Below, in pieces: positions 7,145 to 15,326 of a stretch of DNA of 64,000 nucleotides (positions are counted from its first letter, which is position 1; each line of letters starts with the position of its first letter). Location of the stretch: contig JBMNOF010000004.1 of assembly GCA_050942925.1 (NCBI GenBank), positions 1-64,000 on the forward strand. The letters run 5' to 3'. A program made the translations under genes and the position numbers. Source of the DNA: Spyradocola sp050942925. Lineage in GTDB: Bacteria; Bacillota; Clostridia; Christensenellales; UBA1750. The notes under the pieces are model-generated. The model was not told where the DNA came from. It was given only the letters and a program-made list of their open reading frames with translations, and ran no database searches.

Positions 7145-8619
7145 AAAAGGAAATCCTCATCGATCGGGAGCCCGGGCTCACGCGCGTGGCCATACTGGAG
7201 GACGACGAGCTCTGCGAGTTCTATCTCGAGCGCGAGGGCGCGGAAAAGCTCGCCGGCAACATCTACAAGGGCCGCGTGCAGAACGTGCTCAACGGCATGC
7301 AGGCCGCCTTTGTGGACATCGGAACAGGGAAAAACGCCTTCCTCTACCTCGGGGACGAGGGCCCGGACGCGCGGGATCTCACCTTCCCCGGGCAGGAGGC
7401 CGCGCAGATCCCCTGCATGCGGCAGGAACGCGTGCACAACGGGCAGGAGCTGCTCGTGCAGGTCATCAAGGAGCCGGACGGAACCAAGGGCGCGCGGCTC
7501 TCCAGGCAGATTACGCTGCCGGGAAGGTATGTCGTCCTGGCGCCGCAGATGGACTATGTCGGCGTTTCCCGCCGCATCGCGGAGGAGGGGGAGCGCCAGC
7601 GCCTCAAGGCAGAGGCCGAGCGCGTCAAGCCCGAAGGCATGGGGTTGATCGTGCGCACGGCGGCGGAAGGCCGAAGCGGGGAGGACTTCCTGGAGGACAT
7701 TCGGGAGCTCACCGCGCTGTGGGAGCAGATCGTCGGCCGCGTCCGCGTGGGGCGAGCTCCGTGCTGCGTCCATCGGGATCAAGACCTGGTCACGCGCACG
7801 CTGCGCGATCTCATTGCCAGCGATGTGAGCCGGATCGTGCTGGGGGACGCGGCAGAGGTAGAGCGCGTCCGCTCTGCGCTGCGCCTGTTTGCGCCCGCCC
7901 TTGCCGATCGCGTGGAGCGCTACGCGGGCGGTCTTCCGCTCTTTGACGCCTACCGGATCGAGAGCAGACTGGAAAAGGCGCTGCAGCGCAAGGTCTGGCT
8001 CAAAAACGGCGGGTATCTCTATATCGAGGCCACCGAAGCGCTGACGGTCATCGACGTCAACACCGGAAAGTTCGTTGGGTCCCGGGACCTGCAGGACACG
8101 GTCTTCCGCCTAAACTGCGAGGCGGCCAAGGAGATCGCCCGGCAGGTTCGGCTTCGGGACATCGGCGGCATCATCATCATTGACTTCATCGACATGCAGA
8201 GCGAGGAAAACCGGCAAAAGCTGGTGGAGGTGCTGCGAGAGGCCTTCCGCCGGGACCGCAACAAGGTCAACGTCGCCGGATTGACCTCGTTGGGGCTGGT
8301 GGAGATGACGCGCAAGCGGATGCGCACGCCGCTGGCGGCCAGTCTGCAGTGCCTCTGCCCCTGCTGCGGCGGTACGGGCCGGGTCATGCAGCCCGAACAC
8401 ACCGCGCGGCGCGCGCTGCGGGACGTGCGGCGCCTGCGCGCCTCCGGGACGGAGGGCGAGATCGTGCTGAGCGCCAACTCGGAGGTCCTCGAGGCGGCTC
8501 GCCAGCTCGCGCCGGAGGGCGGCCTCTATCTCCAGCTCGACGCGAACAAGGGACCGAATGATTTCCACGTCTCGACAAAGCCCAAGGACAGCTGCAAAGG
8601 GCTGGAATACCTTGGCTAA
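7141..8619 (+). CDS. rng: Ribonuclease E/G family endoribonuclease
   Basis: 492 residues, the RNase G size class without a long C-terminal degradosome scaffold. An N-terminal S1 domain (GNIYKGRVQNVLNGMQAAFVDIG) is followed by the catalytic DNase I-like domain with Mg-binding aspartates D305 (VIDVNTG) and D348 (IIIIDFIDM), almost the same numbering as E. coli RNase E D303/D346. The zinc-link cysteines C406 and C409 are in CPCCGGTG. It cleaves single-stranded 5'-monophosphorylated RNA in rRNA and mRNA processing. Start overlap with the DUF2344 gene indicates translational coupling. Confidence 0.93.
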   Translation: MKKEILIDREPGLTRVAILEDDELCEFYLEREGAEKLAGNIYKGRVQNVLNGMQAAFVDIGTGKNAFLYLGDEGPDARDLTFPGQEAAQIPCMRQERVHNGQELLVQVIKEPDGTKGARLSRQITLPGRYVVLAPQMDYVGVSRRIAEEGERQRLKAEAERVKPEGMGLIVRTAAEGRSGEDFLEDIRELTALWEQIVGRVRVGRAPCCVHRDQDLVTRTLRDLIASDVSRIVLGDAAEVERVRSALRLFAPALADRVERYAGGLPLFDAYRIESRLEKALQRKVWLKNGGYLYIEATEALTVIDVNTGKFVGSRDLQDTVFRLNCEAAKEIARQVRLRDIGGIIIIDFIDMQSEENRQKLVEVLREAFRRDRNKVNVAGLTSLGLVEMTRKRMRTPLAASLQCLCPCCGGTGRVMQPEHTARRALRDVRRLRASGTEGEIVLSANSEVLEAARQLAPEGGLYLQLDANKGPNDFHVSTKPKDSCKGLEYLG

Positions 8620-8634
8620 AGGGGTGAAGGCAAG

Positions 8635-9021
8635 ATGGCGGTTTGGCTGATGTTCGTTGTGGTAAATCTGTTCCTGCCGCTTCTGATGCTCGGCGTGGGC
8701 TGGTGGTTTCAAAAATCACCGCCCAAGAAGATCAATCCCTTTGTGGGATACAGGACGCGCATGTCTATGAAAAACGAGCAGACCTGGCGCTTCGCGCACG
8801 AGACCTGCGGCAGGCTTTGGGTGCGCCTGGGGGCATGGCTCCTGCCTGCGTCCGTTGTGGCCATGCTCCCTGCGCTCGGGCAGGGCGAGGAGATCGCGGG
8901 ATGGGTCGGCACGGGCATCTGCCTGGCGCAGTGCGCCGTCGCGATCGGATCGATCCCCTACACCGAGCGCGCGCTCCGGCGGGCATTCTTCCCGGACGGT
9001 TCCCCGCGCAAGAAAACTTAA
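8635..9021 (+). CDS. SdpI/YhfL-family small membrane protein
   Basis: 128 residues. Hydrophobic N-terminal segment, then the family motif NPFVGYRTRMSMKNEQTWRFAHE, then two further membrane segments. It matches the SdpI domain; in Bacillus SdpI gives immunity to the killing factor SdpC, but no sdpC-like gene is nearby and most members are of unknown function. The GGGGTGAAGG site is well placed. It follows RNase G by 15 nt and probably shares that operon. Confidence 0.75.
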   Translation: MAVWLMFVVVNLFLPLLMLGVGWWFQKSPPKKINPFVGYRTRMSMKNEQTWRFAHETCGRLWVRLGAWLLPASVVAMLPALGQGEEIAGWVGTGICLAQCAVAIGSIPYTERALRRAFFPDGSPRKKT

Positions 9022-9044
9022 ACTTTGCAAATCTTCCCGTTTCC

Positions 9045-9073
9045 TTGACAAATGCGGAAGCGAATGCTATACT
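9045..9073 (+). promoter_or_regulatory. Sigma-A promoter of rplU-prp-rpmA
   Basis: Perfect TTGACA (9045-9050), 17-nt spacer, TATACT (9068-9073), about 95 nt upstream of rplU, leaving room for a structured leader. Confidence 0.9.
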
Positions 9074-9079
9074 ATTTGC

Positions 9080-9160
9080 GCCGCTTGAGTAGGGTCGGCA
9101 ATCGTGCGCCGGTTTTCCGGACGCACAACCCGTTTCAGCGAGATTGGGTAGAGGAGGTGC
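9080..9160 (+). ncRNA. Probable ribosomal protein L21 autoregulatory leader
   Basis: The untranslated leader folds into a nested structure: GGGT (9092-9095) pairs with ACCC (9128-9131), enclosing GTGCGCCGG (9104-9112) paired with CCGG-A-CGCAC (9117-9126) around a TTTT loop with one bulged A. Firmicute rplU operons carry an L21-binding leader at this place, so autogenous control by L21 is likely. Assignment is by position and fold, not by a covariance model. Confidence 0.6.
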
Positions 9161-9168
9161 TACCAGAA

Positions 9169-9471
9169 ATGTTTGCGATCATCAAGACCGGCGGAAAGCA
9201 GTTCCGCGTGCAGAATGGCGACGTCATCTTCGTCGAGAAGCTCAACGCCGCCGAGGGCGAGACCGTCAAGTTTGACGTGCTCATGCTCGACAACGACGGC
9301 GAGACCAAGATCGGCACGCCCCTTGTGGAGGACGCCAACGTCACCGGCAAGGTGCTGGGCCACGGCAAGGCCGCCAAGATCCTGGTCTACAAGTACAAGT
9401 CCAAGAAGAACTCCCGTCGCAGGGCGGGTCATCGCCAGCCCTTCACCAAGGTGGAGATCACCATTGGCTAA
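9169..9471 (+). CDS. rplU: 50S ribosomal protein L21
   Basis: 100 residues, normal length. The start FAIIKTGGKQFRV and the basic YKYKSKKNSRRRAGHRQPFT signature are diagnostic. The ATG lies 9 nt after GGAGGTG; in-frame codons further upstream fall inside the leader. First gene of the conserved Firmicute trio rplU-prp-rpmA. Confidence 0.97.
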   Translation: MFAIIKTGGKQFRVQNGDVIFVEKLNAAEGETVKFDVLMLDNDGETKIGTPLVEDANVTGKVLGHGKAAKILVYKYKSKKNSRRRAGHRQPFTKVEITIG

Positions 9472-9474
9472 GGC

Positions 9475-9810
9475 ATGACGACGGTGACAATTCTCCATCG
9501 GGCTCCCTGGATCGTCGGATTTCTGGCCGAAGGGCATACCGGCTACGCCGAGGAAGGGGAGGACATCGTTTGCGCGGCGGTTTCCGCCATCACGCAGACG
9601 GCCATGATGGGACTCAAGCACTTTGCCCCCGATACCTTCTCCCAATGGCGGGAAGGGGATGCGCCTCTGTTGGAGGTGCGCGTTGCACATCCCACCAAGG
9701 AGACCCAGGTCATCCTGGAGACCATGGTCATCGGGCTAGAGGACATTCTTTCGGGCGTGCCGCAGTACGTCCGCATACTCCACACTGGATCGGAGGTGGA
9801 ATCAAAATGA
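9475..9810 (+). CDS. prp: Ribosomal-processing cysteine protease Prp
   Basis: 111 residues. Prp removes the N-terminal extension of ribosomal protein L27 in Firmicutes. The catalytic pair is visible as His21 (EGHTGYAEEGEDIVCAAVS) and Cys33, with the usual 11-residue spacing. It sits between rplU and rpmA, starting 3 nt after rplU and overlapping the rpmA start as ATGA. Its substrate motif is present in the next gene. Confidence 0.93.
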   Translation: MTTVTILHRAPWIVGFLAEGHTGYAEEGEDIVCAAVSAITQTAMMGLKHFAPDTFSQWREGDAPLLEVRVAHPTKETQVILETMVIGLEDILSGVPQYVRILHTGSEVESK

Positions 9811-10100
9811 TGAATCTTCAGCTGTTCGCTCATAAGAAGGGAATGGGCTCCACCCGCAACGGCCGTGATTCCGAGGCCAAGCGCCTGGGCGTCAAGCGTG
9901 CGGATGGCCAGTTCGTTCTGGCTGGCAACATCCTCGTTCGTCAGCGCGGAACCAAGATCCATCCCGGCCTGAACGTCGGTCTGGGCAAGGACGACACCCT
10001 GTTTGCGACCGCGAGCGGCGTGGTCCGCTTCGAGCGCAAGGGCCGCGACGACAAGCAGGTCAGCGTGTATCCTCGGGAAGAGGCTGTTGCCGCGCAGTAA
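9807..10100 (+). CDS. rpmA: 50S ribosomal protein L27 with Prp-cleaved N-terminal extension
   Basis: 97 residues. The mature chain begins at AHKKGMGSTRNGRDSEAKRLG; ahead of it is the leader MMNLQLF, the substrate motif of Prp, with predicted cleavage after Phe7. L27 reaches into the peptidyl transferase centre, so leader removal is needed for function. GGAGGTGG lies 7 nt upstream of the ATG, which overlaps the prp stop. Confidence 0.97.
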   Translation: MMNLQLFAHKKGMGSTRNGRDSEAKRLGVKRADGQFVLAGNILVRQRGTKIHPGLNVGLGKDDTLFATASGVVRFERKGRDDKQVSVYPREEAVAAQ

Positions 10101-10120
10101 TGCGGAATTCCGAGTGAAGG

Positions 10121-10152
10121 AAAAGCCCATCTGAGAGATCAGATGGGCTTTT
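10121..10152 (+). terminator. Intrinsic terminator of rplU-prp-rpmA
   Basis: 14-bp perfect stem 10121-10134 with 10139-10152 (AAAAGCCCATCTGA), GAGA loop, followed by T residues. An ATG within it (10143) is in frame with the next gene but is not a plausible start. Confidence 0.93.
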
Positions 10153-10181
10153 TTCATCGCAAGGGGACAGAGGGAAAGACC

Positions 10182-11000
10182 ATGCTGTTTTTTGAAAATT
10201 GTGAGATCAACCTGGAAAACACCTTTCACTGCGGTCAAACCTTTCGGTGGAAACCGCTCGGGGACGGATCGTTTGCGGGCAATGTGGAAGGACGGTCCGT
10301 GCGCGCGGAGACGGCGGAAGGCGGTCTCCTCCTCCACGGCGCAGAGGAGAAGGACGCGCCATTCTGGCGCGCGTATTTTGACCTGGACAGCGACTATGCC
10401 GCGCTCCTTGCGCCGGTGATGGATGCACACTTGCGCAGCGCCTTGGACGCCTGCCAAGGCCTGCGCTTGCTGAACCAGCCCTTTTTCGAGACGCTGTGCA
10501 GCTTCATCCTCTCGGCCAACAACAACATGCGCCGCATTGCGGGCATCGTGGACCGCTTTTGCGGCATCATGCCGGTGGACAGAAACGGCCTGCATGCATT
10601 TCCCCGGCCGGCGGATGTGCTGGCCGCCGGCCGAACCTGGGTGGACGGGATCGGCGCCGGCTACCGCGCGCCCTACCTCTATGAGGCGGCGGAGCGCGTT
10701 GCCGCGGGGTTTGATGGCGCCTGTCTCCGAACGCTGCCCTATGCGGAGGCCTGTAAGCAAATCCGCACCTTCCGGGGCGTGGGGGAGAAGGTCGCGGACT
10801 GCGTCCTCCTCTTCTCCTGCGGGCAGCGGGACGCATTTCCCGTCGATACGTGGATGGAGAAGGTCTTGACGCAGTGGTACGGCTTTTCCGGAAGCCGGAC
10901 GAACCTTAAGCGCTGCGCCATGGCGCACTTTGGAGCCGGAGCCGGCATTGCCCAGCAGGTGCTTTTTGCCTATGTGGTGCGGCAGAAAATGCAAGCCTAG
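10182..11000 (+). CDS. 8-oxoguanine DNA glycosylase (OGG1/AlkA-type)
   Basis: 272 residues. Bifunctional HhH-GPD base-excision enzyme. The N-terminal NTFHCGQTFRW matches the OGG family; the helix-hairpin-helix carries Lys203 (FRGVGEKVADC) and catalytic Asp222 (FPVDTWM), spaced 19 residues apart as in human OGG1 K249/D268. It should excise 8-oxoG opposite C and nick by beta-elimination. AGAGGGA is 6-8 nt before the ATG. Its stop interlocks with that of the convergent L,D-transpeptidase gene. Confidence 0.85.
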   Translation: MLFFENCEINLENTFHCGQTFRWKPLGDGSFAGNVEGRSVRAETAEGGLLLHGAEEKDAPFWRAYFDLDSDYAALLAPVMDAHLRSALDACQGLRLLNQPFFETLCSFILSANNNMRRIAGIVDRFCGIMPVDRNGLHAFPRPADVLAAGRTWVDGIGAGYRAPYLYEAAERVAAGFDGACLRTLPYAEACKQIRTFRGVGEKVADCVLLFSCGQRDAFPVDTWMEKVLTQWYGFSGSRTNLKRCAMAHFGAGAGIAQQVLFAYVVRQKMQA

Positions 11001-11896
11001 CCGTCTGCGACAAGGACGATGCGCGGGGATTCGTCCTCCTTCAGCCACTGCACGAGCGCCGTCAGGTCCGCCTTTTGCAGCGCAATGCAGCCGGAGGTCG
11101 GCTCGTCGCCCACGTGCAGAAAGATCGCGGAGCCCTTGCCCGGCTCCGTCTCCTGCCCGTAGTTGTACTCGACAACCAGGGCAAGCGCATAAGCGGTGGG
11201 GCTGTTGGAGAGCTTCTCTGCGGAAGTCCAGTCCCGATCCGCATCGCCCTCTACCCATTGGTTGTAGTAGCGGGAGTCCGGATCGTCCACCCAATAGCTC
11301 TCGCTCGTCACCGCGCGGAAGGGGTAGTCGGGGTTGGGCGTGTCCTCGTTGCCAAAGGCAAACCCAAGGCGGAAAATTCCCGCGGGCGTGCGCTTGTCGC
11401 CCTCGCGCTTGCCGGAGGAGACGCCGTTTTCCCCGACATAGCCGGAGAACCCCAGCGCCTTTGTCCAGATGCCGTCCTCGCCCTTGTCATAGGCATAGAC
11501 GCGGCAGGAAGATCCGTCGGCGAGCACCAGGACGAGCTGGCCGTAGGACAGCTGCGTGAGGTCGCGTCCCAGGCCCTCCATCACGCGGGCGAGCGTGGGA
11601 GGCTGCTCAGGGGCGGCGTGGGAGGCGGAAGGCTCGGGCTCCTGCGCGGAGGGCGCGGGCGTTGCCGTGGGCGGATCTGCCGTGGGCGAGGTGGACGCCT
11701 CTTCCATGGCCGCCGTTGGGCTCGGAAGAACGGTCGCCGGCGCAGGGGAGGCTTGCGCAGAGGGGAGCGGCGCGGCGGATGGAGTTGGGCTGGGAAATTC
11801 CGACGGGCGCAGTTCCACCACGGGCGCCGGGCCGGCGCATCCGCTCAGCAGGCAGAGCAGAAGGGCGATGGAGAGTACAATCGAAACGTGCTTCAT
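10997..11896 (-). CDS. Lipoprotein L,D-transpeptidase (YkuD family)
   Basis: 299 residues. Lipoprotein signal with lipobox LLSGC, then an 80-residue Pro/Ser/Ala/Thr-rich spacer likely spanning the wall, then a YkuD catalytic domain. Catalytic elements are His in AIFLHVGDEPTSGC and the nucleophilic Cys; the motif reads TSGC rather than the usual SHGC. It would form or edit 3-3 cross-links in peptidoglycan. GAAGGAGGAA precedes the ATG. The longer open frame upstream lies opposite the lacI-type gene and is spurious. Confidence 0.85.
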   Translation of the reverse strand: MKHVSIVLSIALLLCLLSGCAGPAPVVELRPSEFPSPTPSAAPLPSAQASPAPATVLPSPTAAMEEASTSPTADPPTATPAPSAQEPEPSASHAAPEQPPTLARVMEGLGRDLTQLSYGQLVLVLADGSSCRVYAYDKGEDGIWTKALGFSGYVGENGVSSGKREGDKRTPAGIFRLGFAFGNEDTPNPDYPFRAVTSESYWVDDPDSRYYNQWVEGDADRDWTSAEKLSNSPTAYALALVVEYNYGQETEPGKGSAIFLHVGDEPTSGCIALQKADLTALVQWLKEDESPRIVLVADG

Positions 11897-11918
11897 GGTT
11901 TTCCTCCTTCTTTGCAAA

Positions 11919-11947
11919 AGGATAGCAGAAAGCAGGGAGACTGTCAA
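11919..11947 (-). promoter_or_regulatory. Sigma-A promoter of the L,D-transpeptidase gene
   Basis: Minus strand: TTGACA (11942-11947), 17-nt spacer, TATCCT (11919-11924). It diverges from the promoter of the LacI-family gene 22 nt away. Confidence 0.85.
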
Positions 11948-11968
11948 AGCAGGCAAACGGAAATTTGC

Positions 11969-11997
11969 TTGAAGGCACGCGCGTTTTTTGCTAGAAT
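11969..11997 (+). promoter_or_regulatory. Sigma-A-like promoter of the LacI-family gene, with a possible autoregulatory inverted repeat
   Basis: TTGAAG (11969-11974), 17-nt spacer, TAGAAT (11992-11997). The small inverted repeat GCTA-GAA-TAGC (11990-12000) covers the -10 and could be an operator, but it lacks the central CG common in LacI-family sites. Confidence 0.65.
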
Positions 11998-12031
11998 AGC
12001 TAAGGAGAGAAAAAGGAAAGGGGTGTGCGGC

Positions 12032-13048
12032 ATGGAAAGCGAAAAGCCGATATCCCTGCGGGAGATTGCGCAGATCGCGGGCGTATCCGTGGCGACGGTT
12101 TCGCGCGTGATCCACAAAAATGGAAGGTTTTCCAAGGAAACCGAGGCGCGCGTGCGCGAGGTCATCGAGCGCTATCACTATAGTCCGGACATCACCGCCC
12201 AGTCCATGCGCACCAAGCGCATCCCGGCAGTGGGCATTCTCTATCCGGATTTGGCCAACCAGCATCTGGCGGAGATCGTCGTGGACCTGGAGGAGCGCTT
12301 CTTTGATCTGGGGTATGCGACGTTTATCTGCGGCACGCGGGGCAACGCGGCCCGGGAAGAGGCCTACATTCAGCTGCTGCGCCAACACAAGGTCAGCGGC
12401 CTGATCTTCCTGTTTGGCGCGCGCGTCGACCACCGCGAGGAGATTGGACCCCTGCCCAAGGTCTACATTGGCCGAACGCCGAGCTATCTGCAAAACCTGG
12501 ACGACAGAACCGTCGTCATTGAGACGGACCATGTACAGAGCGGATACATGGCGGCAAACCACCTCCTGGAGCGGGGGTGCCGCAAAATCCTGTTTCCCAC
12601 GCGCAGGCCCCTTACGACGAACCTGCTCCAGGGCCGGGAGGCGGGGTTTTCCCGCGCGCTGATCGAGCATGGCATTCCGAATCCGGAGGACTACATCGTC
12701 ATCGTCGATGGGTTTAAGGAGGAAAACGGCTACCTTAGCGCCAAGGAATGGATGCAGCAGGGGCTCGACTTTGACGGCATCTGCGCCAACAACGACCGCT
12801 TTGCCATCGGCTGCATGCGCGCGCTGATCGAGGGCGGAATCTCCATCCCGGAGGAGGTCCGCGTGATTGGCCACGACGACACGCTCTTTGCGCGCTACAA
12901 CCTCAAGCGCCTGTCCTCCATCCGAGATCCGCTGGAGTCCTTCTGCGATTTGGCCATCGATTCCCTGGTCAACATGATGGAGGGGCAAAAGCCCGAAAAG
13001 AACCACTACGTGCTGCAAGGGCGCGTCATTCGCCGGGAGACGACGTAA
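12032..13048 (+). CDS. LacI-family transcriptional regulator
   Basis: 338 residues. N-terminal helix-turn-helix (SLREIAQIAGVSVATVSRVIHKNGRFS) followed by a periplasmic-binding-protein-like sensor (PAVGILYPDLANQHLAEIV...VRVIGHDDTLFARY). Ligand unknown. It is followed 33 nt later by an EamA exporter with no terminator between, so it may control and be co-transcribed with that transporter, and possibly the divergent L,D-transpeptidase gene. Confidence 0.9.
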   Translation: MESEKPISLREIAQIAGVSVATVSRVIHKNGRFSKETEARVREVIERYHYSPDITAQSMRTKRIPAVGILYPDLANQHLAEIVVDLEERFFDLGYATFICGTRGNAAREEAYIQLLRQHKVSGLIFLFGARVDHREEIGPLPKVYIGRTPSYLQNLDDRTVVIETDHVQSGYMAANHLLERGCRKILFPTRRPLTTNLLQGREAGFSRALIEHGIPNPEDYIVIVDGFKEENGYLSAKEWMQQGLDFDGICANNDRFAIGCMRALIEGGISIPEEVRVIGHDDTLFARYNLKRLSSIRDPLESFCDLAIDSLVNMMEGQKPEKNHYVLQGRVIRRETT

Positions 13049-13081
13049 AGAACAAAAAAACAAACGGAAGAGGGAAACACC

Positions 13082-13975
13082 GTGATCGAAAAAAAGAATG
13101 CCCTGGCGGATCTTGGGCTGCTGCTCGTGGCCGTGATCTGGGGGGCAGGCTTTTCTGCGACGCAATACGCGATCGATGCCGGGCTCACCTCGGCGACCAT
13201 TTTGCTGCTGCGCTTTTTGGTGGCAGCCCTGATCCTCGGCGCGGTCTGCTGGAAGCAGGTCGTGACCGTGACCGGACGGGAATGGGCCTATGGCGCACTG
13301 TCCGGCTTTTTTCTTTTTGTGGCGTTTTTCTTGCAGACGGAGGCGCAGAGCCGGACGACGCCTTCCAACTGCGCGTTCCTGACGACGACGAATGTCGTGA
13401 TGGTGCCCTTTCTCATCTGGGTGGTGACGCGCAGGCGCCCGGAGGCGAAGAACTTGATCCTGCCGTTTCTTGCGGTGGCGGGCATCTTTGTGCTGGGGTA
13501 CACGCCCGGGCAGGGGATTTCCTTTGCGGTGGGCGATCTACTGTCCCTGGCGTGCGCGTTCTTTTTCGCGTGTCACATCGCCTCGCTGGAGTTCACCGCC
13601 AAGCATGTGGAGGCGAGAAAGCTCACCTTTATCCAGATGGCGACGGCGGCGGGGCTGTCGCTGCTGTACTTCTTGATCGTGGACCGGTCGCCGGTCGACG
13701 GCGGCACGCTGCGCGCGGGCATTCTGCCCGTGCTGTACCTGGGCGCCTTTTCCACCTGCCTCTGCTTTTTCCTGCAAACCGCGGCGCAAAAGCATGCTTC
13801 CGCCTCGAAGGCCGCCATTTTTCTCTCCATGGAGGGGATGTTCGGCTCGCTGTTTTCCGTGCTGCTCGGGCTTGAGCCGCTGCGCTGGACGCTGGTCTTC
13901 GGCGGCAGCCTGCTCTTTGCCTGCGCGGTGCTGACGGAGCTTCGTTTTCCCCTGCGCCCAGCGCACAGGGAATAA
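13082..13975 (+). CDS. EamA/DMT-superfamily transporter
   Basis: 297 residues with about ten hydrophobic helices in two tandem EamA repeats. Typical signatures are LLVAVIWGAGFSATQYAID at the N terminus, an LLRFLVAALIL helix, and SMEGMFGSLFSVLLGLEPL in the second repeat. Members export amino acids, nucleosides or other metabolites; substrate not predictable. GTG start after GGAAGAGGG. Confidence 0.85.
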   Translation: MIEKKNALADLGLLLVAVIWGAGFSATQYAIDAGLTSATILLLRFLVAALILGAVCWKQVVTVTGREWAYGALSGFFLFVAFFLQTEAQSRTTPSNCAFLTTTNVVMVPFLIWVVTRRRPEAKNLILPFLAVAGIFVLGYTPGQGISFAVGDLLSLACAFFFACHIASLEFTAKHVEARKLTFIQMATAAGLSLLYFLIVDRSPVDGGTLRAGILPVLYLGAFSTCLCFFLQTAAQKHASASKAAIFLSMEGMFGSLFSVLLGLEPLRWTLVFGGSLLFACAVLTELRFPLRPAHRE

Positions 13976-14035
13976 GGCGCGCGCTCTTCCGCATAGAATG
14001 GGGACAAACGGACATGCGGGAGGAGCGGAAAAAGC

Positions 14036-15082
14036 ATGAATCGAGAAGGACAGCGGACGTTTGTGCTCCTTAGGCAGCTGGGCAGCGGCCGGGAGTCGGG
14101 ATACGCGCGGGCGGAGACCCGGGATGGAAGCGTGAAAATCAATCTGGTGGTGCAGGGCTTTGGCCGAAACGCCCAGCCCTATGCCTTTGCCTGGACGCAG
14201 GAGGGGCTCCTGCCCTTGGGCGAACTGAACATGGACGCGCGCGGGCAAGGAGGCATTGTCGCGTCGCTGAACCCCTCGGACTTCCGGGAGATGCAGATGC
14301 TCCTTGTGGCCCGGATGAACGGCGAAGAGGTGCAGATCCCGCTGGCGGGGACCGTGGGGCGCGGCGGCTGGATCGACTGGGCACAGGTGCGGGAGGCAAT
14401 CGCCGAAATCCTTCGCCCTGCGCCCGCGGCGGAACCGGAAGCGCAGGCAGCGCCTGTGGAGGGCGCCGGGGAAGCGGAGCCTGTCCAAGAAGCGCCGGAG
14501 ACCCCCGCGGCGGAGGAACCCGCGGAACCAGAGAGCGCACAGACTCCGGCGCAGGAGCAAGCGCCCGAAACAGCGCCCGAGGAAGCGCCTGTGCAGGCGG
14601 AATCCCCGGCGCAGACCACGACGGCCGAGCCGGAATCCGGCGACGAGCCCAGCCCGGAAGCAGAGGTGGATCTCTACGATCTGCCGGCGCAGATGGACCC
14701 GCTTGCCGAGGCGGAGGGCGAATTGCAGACTCCTTTGGCGGAGGAAGAGCGGCGAGAGATCCCCGCCCTCTTGCAGAACGCCTATTGGCCGCAGGCGCTC
14801 TGGCCGTTGCACGACCTATTTGAGCGGTTTGAAGAGGTGGACCCGTTCCCCGAAGAGGAGAACGTGGTGTACATCCGCGTTCCGCTCGGGAACGCCTATG
14901 AGGAGATGGATTCCTACCTGATTGGCGCCAAGGTGGAAGACGGCTGGGTCGTGGGGGTGGGATACCTCCTGCCCGGAGAGAAGCAGGAAACGCCGCCCGC
15001 GGGCATGGCCGGCTACGAGTGGAAGGACGGATACTGGCAATCCTGGCAATACGTCGACCCCAAGACGGAGCAAACGGAATAA
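14036..15082 (+). CDS. Unrecognised two-domain protein with a long Glu/Pro/Ala linker
   Basis: 348 residues; I do not recognise the family. An N-terminal beta-rich domain (about 1-125) opens RTFVLLRQLGSGRESGYARAE. A roughly 110-residue Ala/Glu/Pro/Thr-rich spacer follows (about 126-235). A C-terminal domain begins LLQNAYWPQALWPLHDLF and continues with beta-strand-rich VVYIRVPLGNAYEEMDSYLIGAKV and GYEWKDGYWQSWQYVD. There is no signal peptide or membrane segment, so it is probably cytoplasmic. AGGAG precedes the ATG. It sits alone between the transporter gene and a strong hairpin. Confidence 0.6.
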   Translation: MNREGQRTFVLLRQLGSGRESGYARAETRDGSVKINLVVQGFGRNAQPYAFAWTQEGLLPLGELNMDARGQGGIVASLNPSDFREMQMLLVARMNGEEVQIPLAGTVGRGGWIDWAQVREAIAEILRPAPAAEPEAQAAPVEGAGEAEPVQEAPETPAAEEPAEPESAQTPAQEQAPETAPEEAPVQAESPAQTTTAEPESGDEPSPEAEVDLYDLPAQMDPLAEAEGELQTPLAEEERREIPALLQNAYWPQALWPLHDLFERFEEVDPFPEEENVVYIRVPLGNAYEEMDSYLIGAKVEDGWVVGVGYLLPGEKQETPPAGMAGYEWKDGYWQSWQYVDPKTEQTE

Positions 15083-15091
15083 AGACCCTTG

Positions 15092-15156
15092 GCAAAGGCC
15101 CCCGGCGCTGGACGCGCCGAGGGCCTTTGCTGCGCCAGAAACCAGGGGCGTTTTTT
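15092..15156 (+). terminator. Double hairpin terminator before the Gld-like operon
   Basis: A 10-bp stem (15092-15101 with 15121-15130, GCAAAGGCCC) is followed by a short CGCC/GGCG hairpin (15133-15150) and six T (15151-15156). The long stem itself has no U run; the second small one supplies it. Confidence 0.65.
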
Positions 15157-15162
15157 CTTGAA

Positions 15163-15191
15163 TTGACAGCAGGAAAAAAATGCGCTATACT
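15163..15191 (+). promoter_or_regulatory. Sigma-A promoter of the Gld-like ABC operon
   Basis: Perfect TTGACA (15163-15168), 17-nt spacer, TATACT (15186-15191), 136 nt upstream of the first gene; the long leader contains the inverted repeat at 15208-15232. Confidence 0.9.
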
Positions 15192-15207
15192 ATTCCAGTT
15201 TGTTAAA

Positions 15208-15232
15208 GTTGTGAAAAACGTGAATTCACAAC
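15208..15232 (+). promoter_or_regulatory. Inverted repeat in the Gld-like operon leader
   Basis: GTTGTGAA (15208-15215) and TTCACAAC (15225-15232) form an 8-bp inverted repeat with a 9-nt centre, 16 nt after the -10. It could be a dimeric repressor operator or an RNA hairpin. An overlapping palindrome GTGAATTCAC (15220-15229) shares its right half. Confidence 0.5.
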
Positions 15233-15326
15233 TTGTTCATAGCCTGTTCAAAGCGAATCGGTATACTGTTGAGGAAAGGTTAAGTCCGTGAACGGTTGCG
15301 CGGGCGAGGAGTAAGGAGGGCTAAGC

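Noticed and set aside
15208..15232. Rex (NADH-sensing repressor) operator before the Gld-like operon
   Set aside because: The half sites TTGTGAA/TTCACAA resemble Rex sites, but they are 9 nt apart rather than 4, so I list only an inverted repeat.
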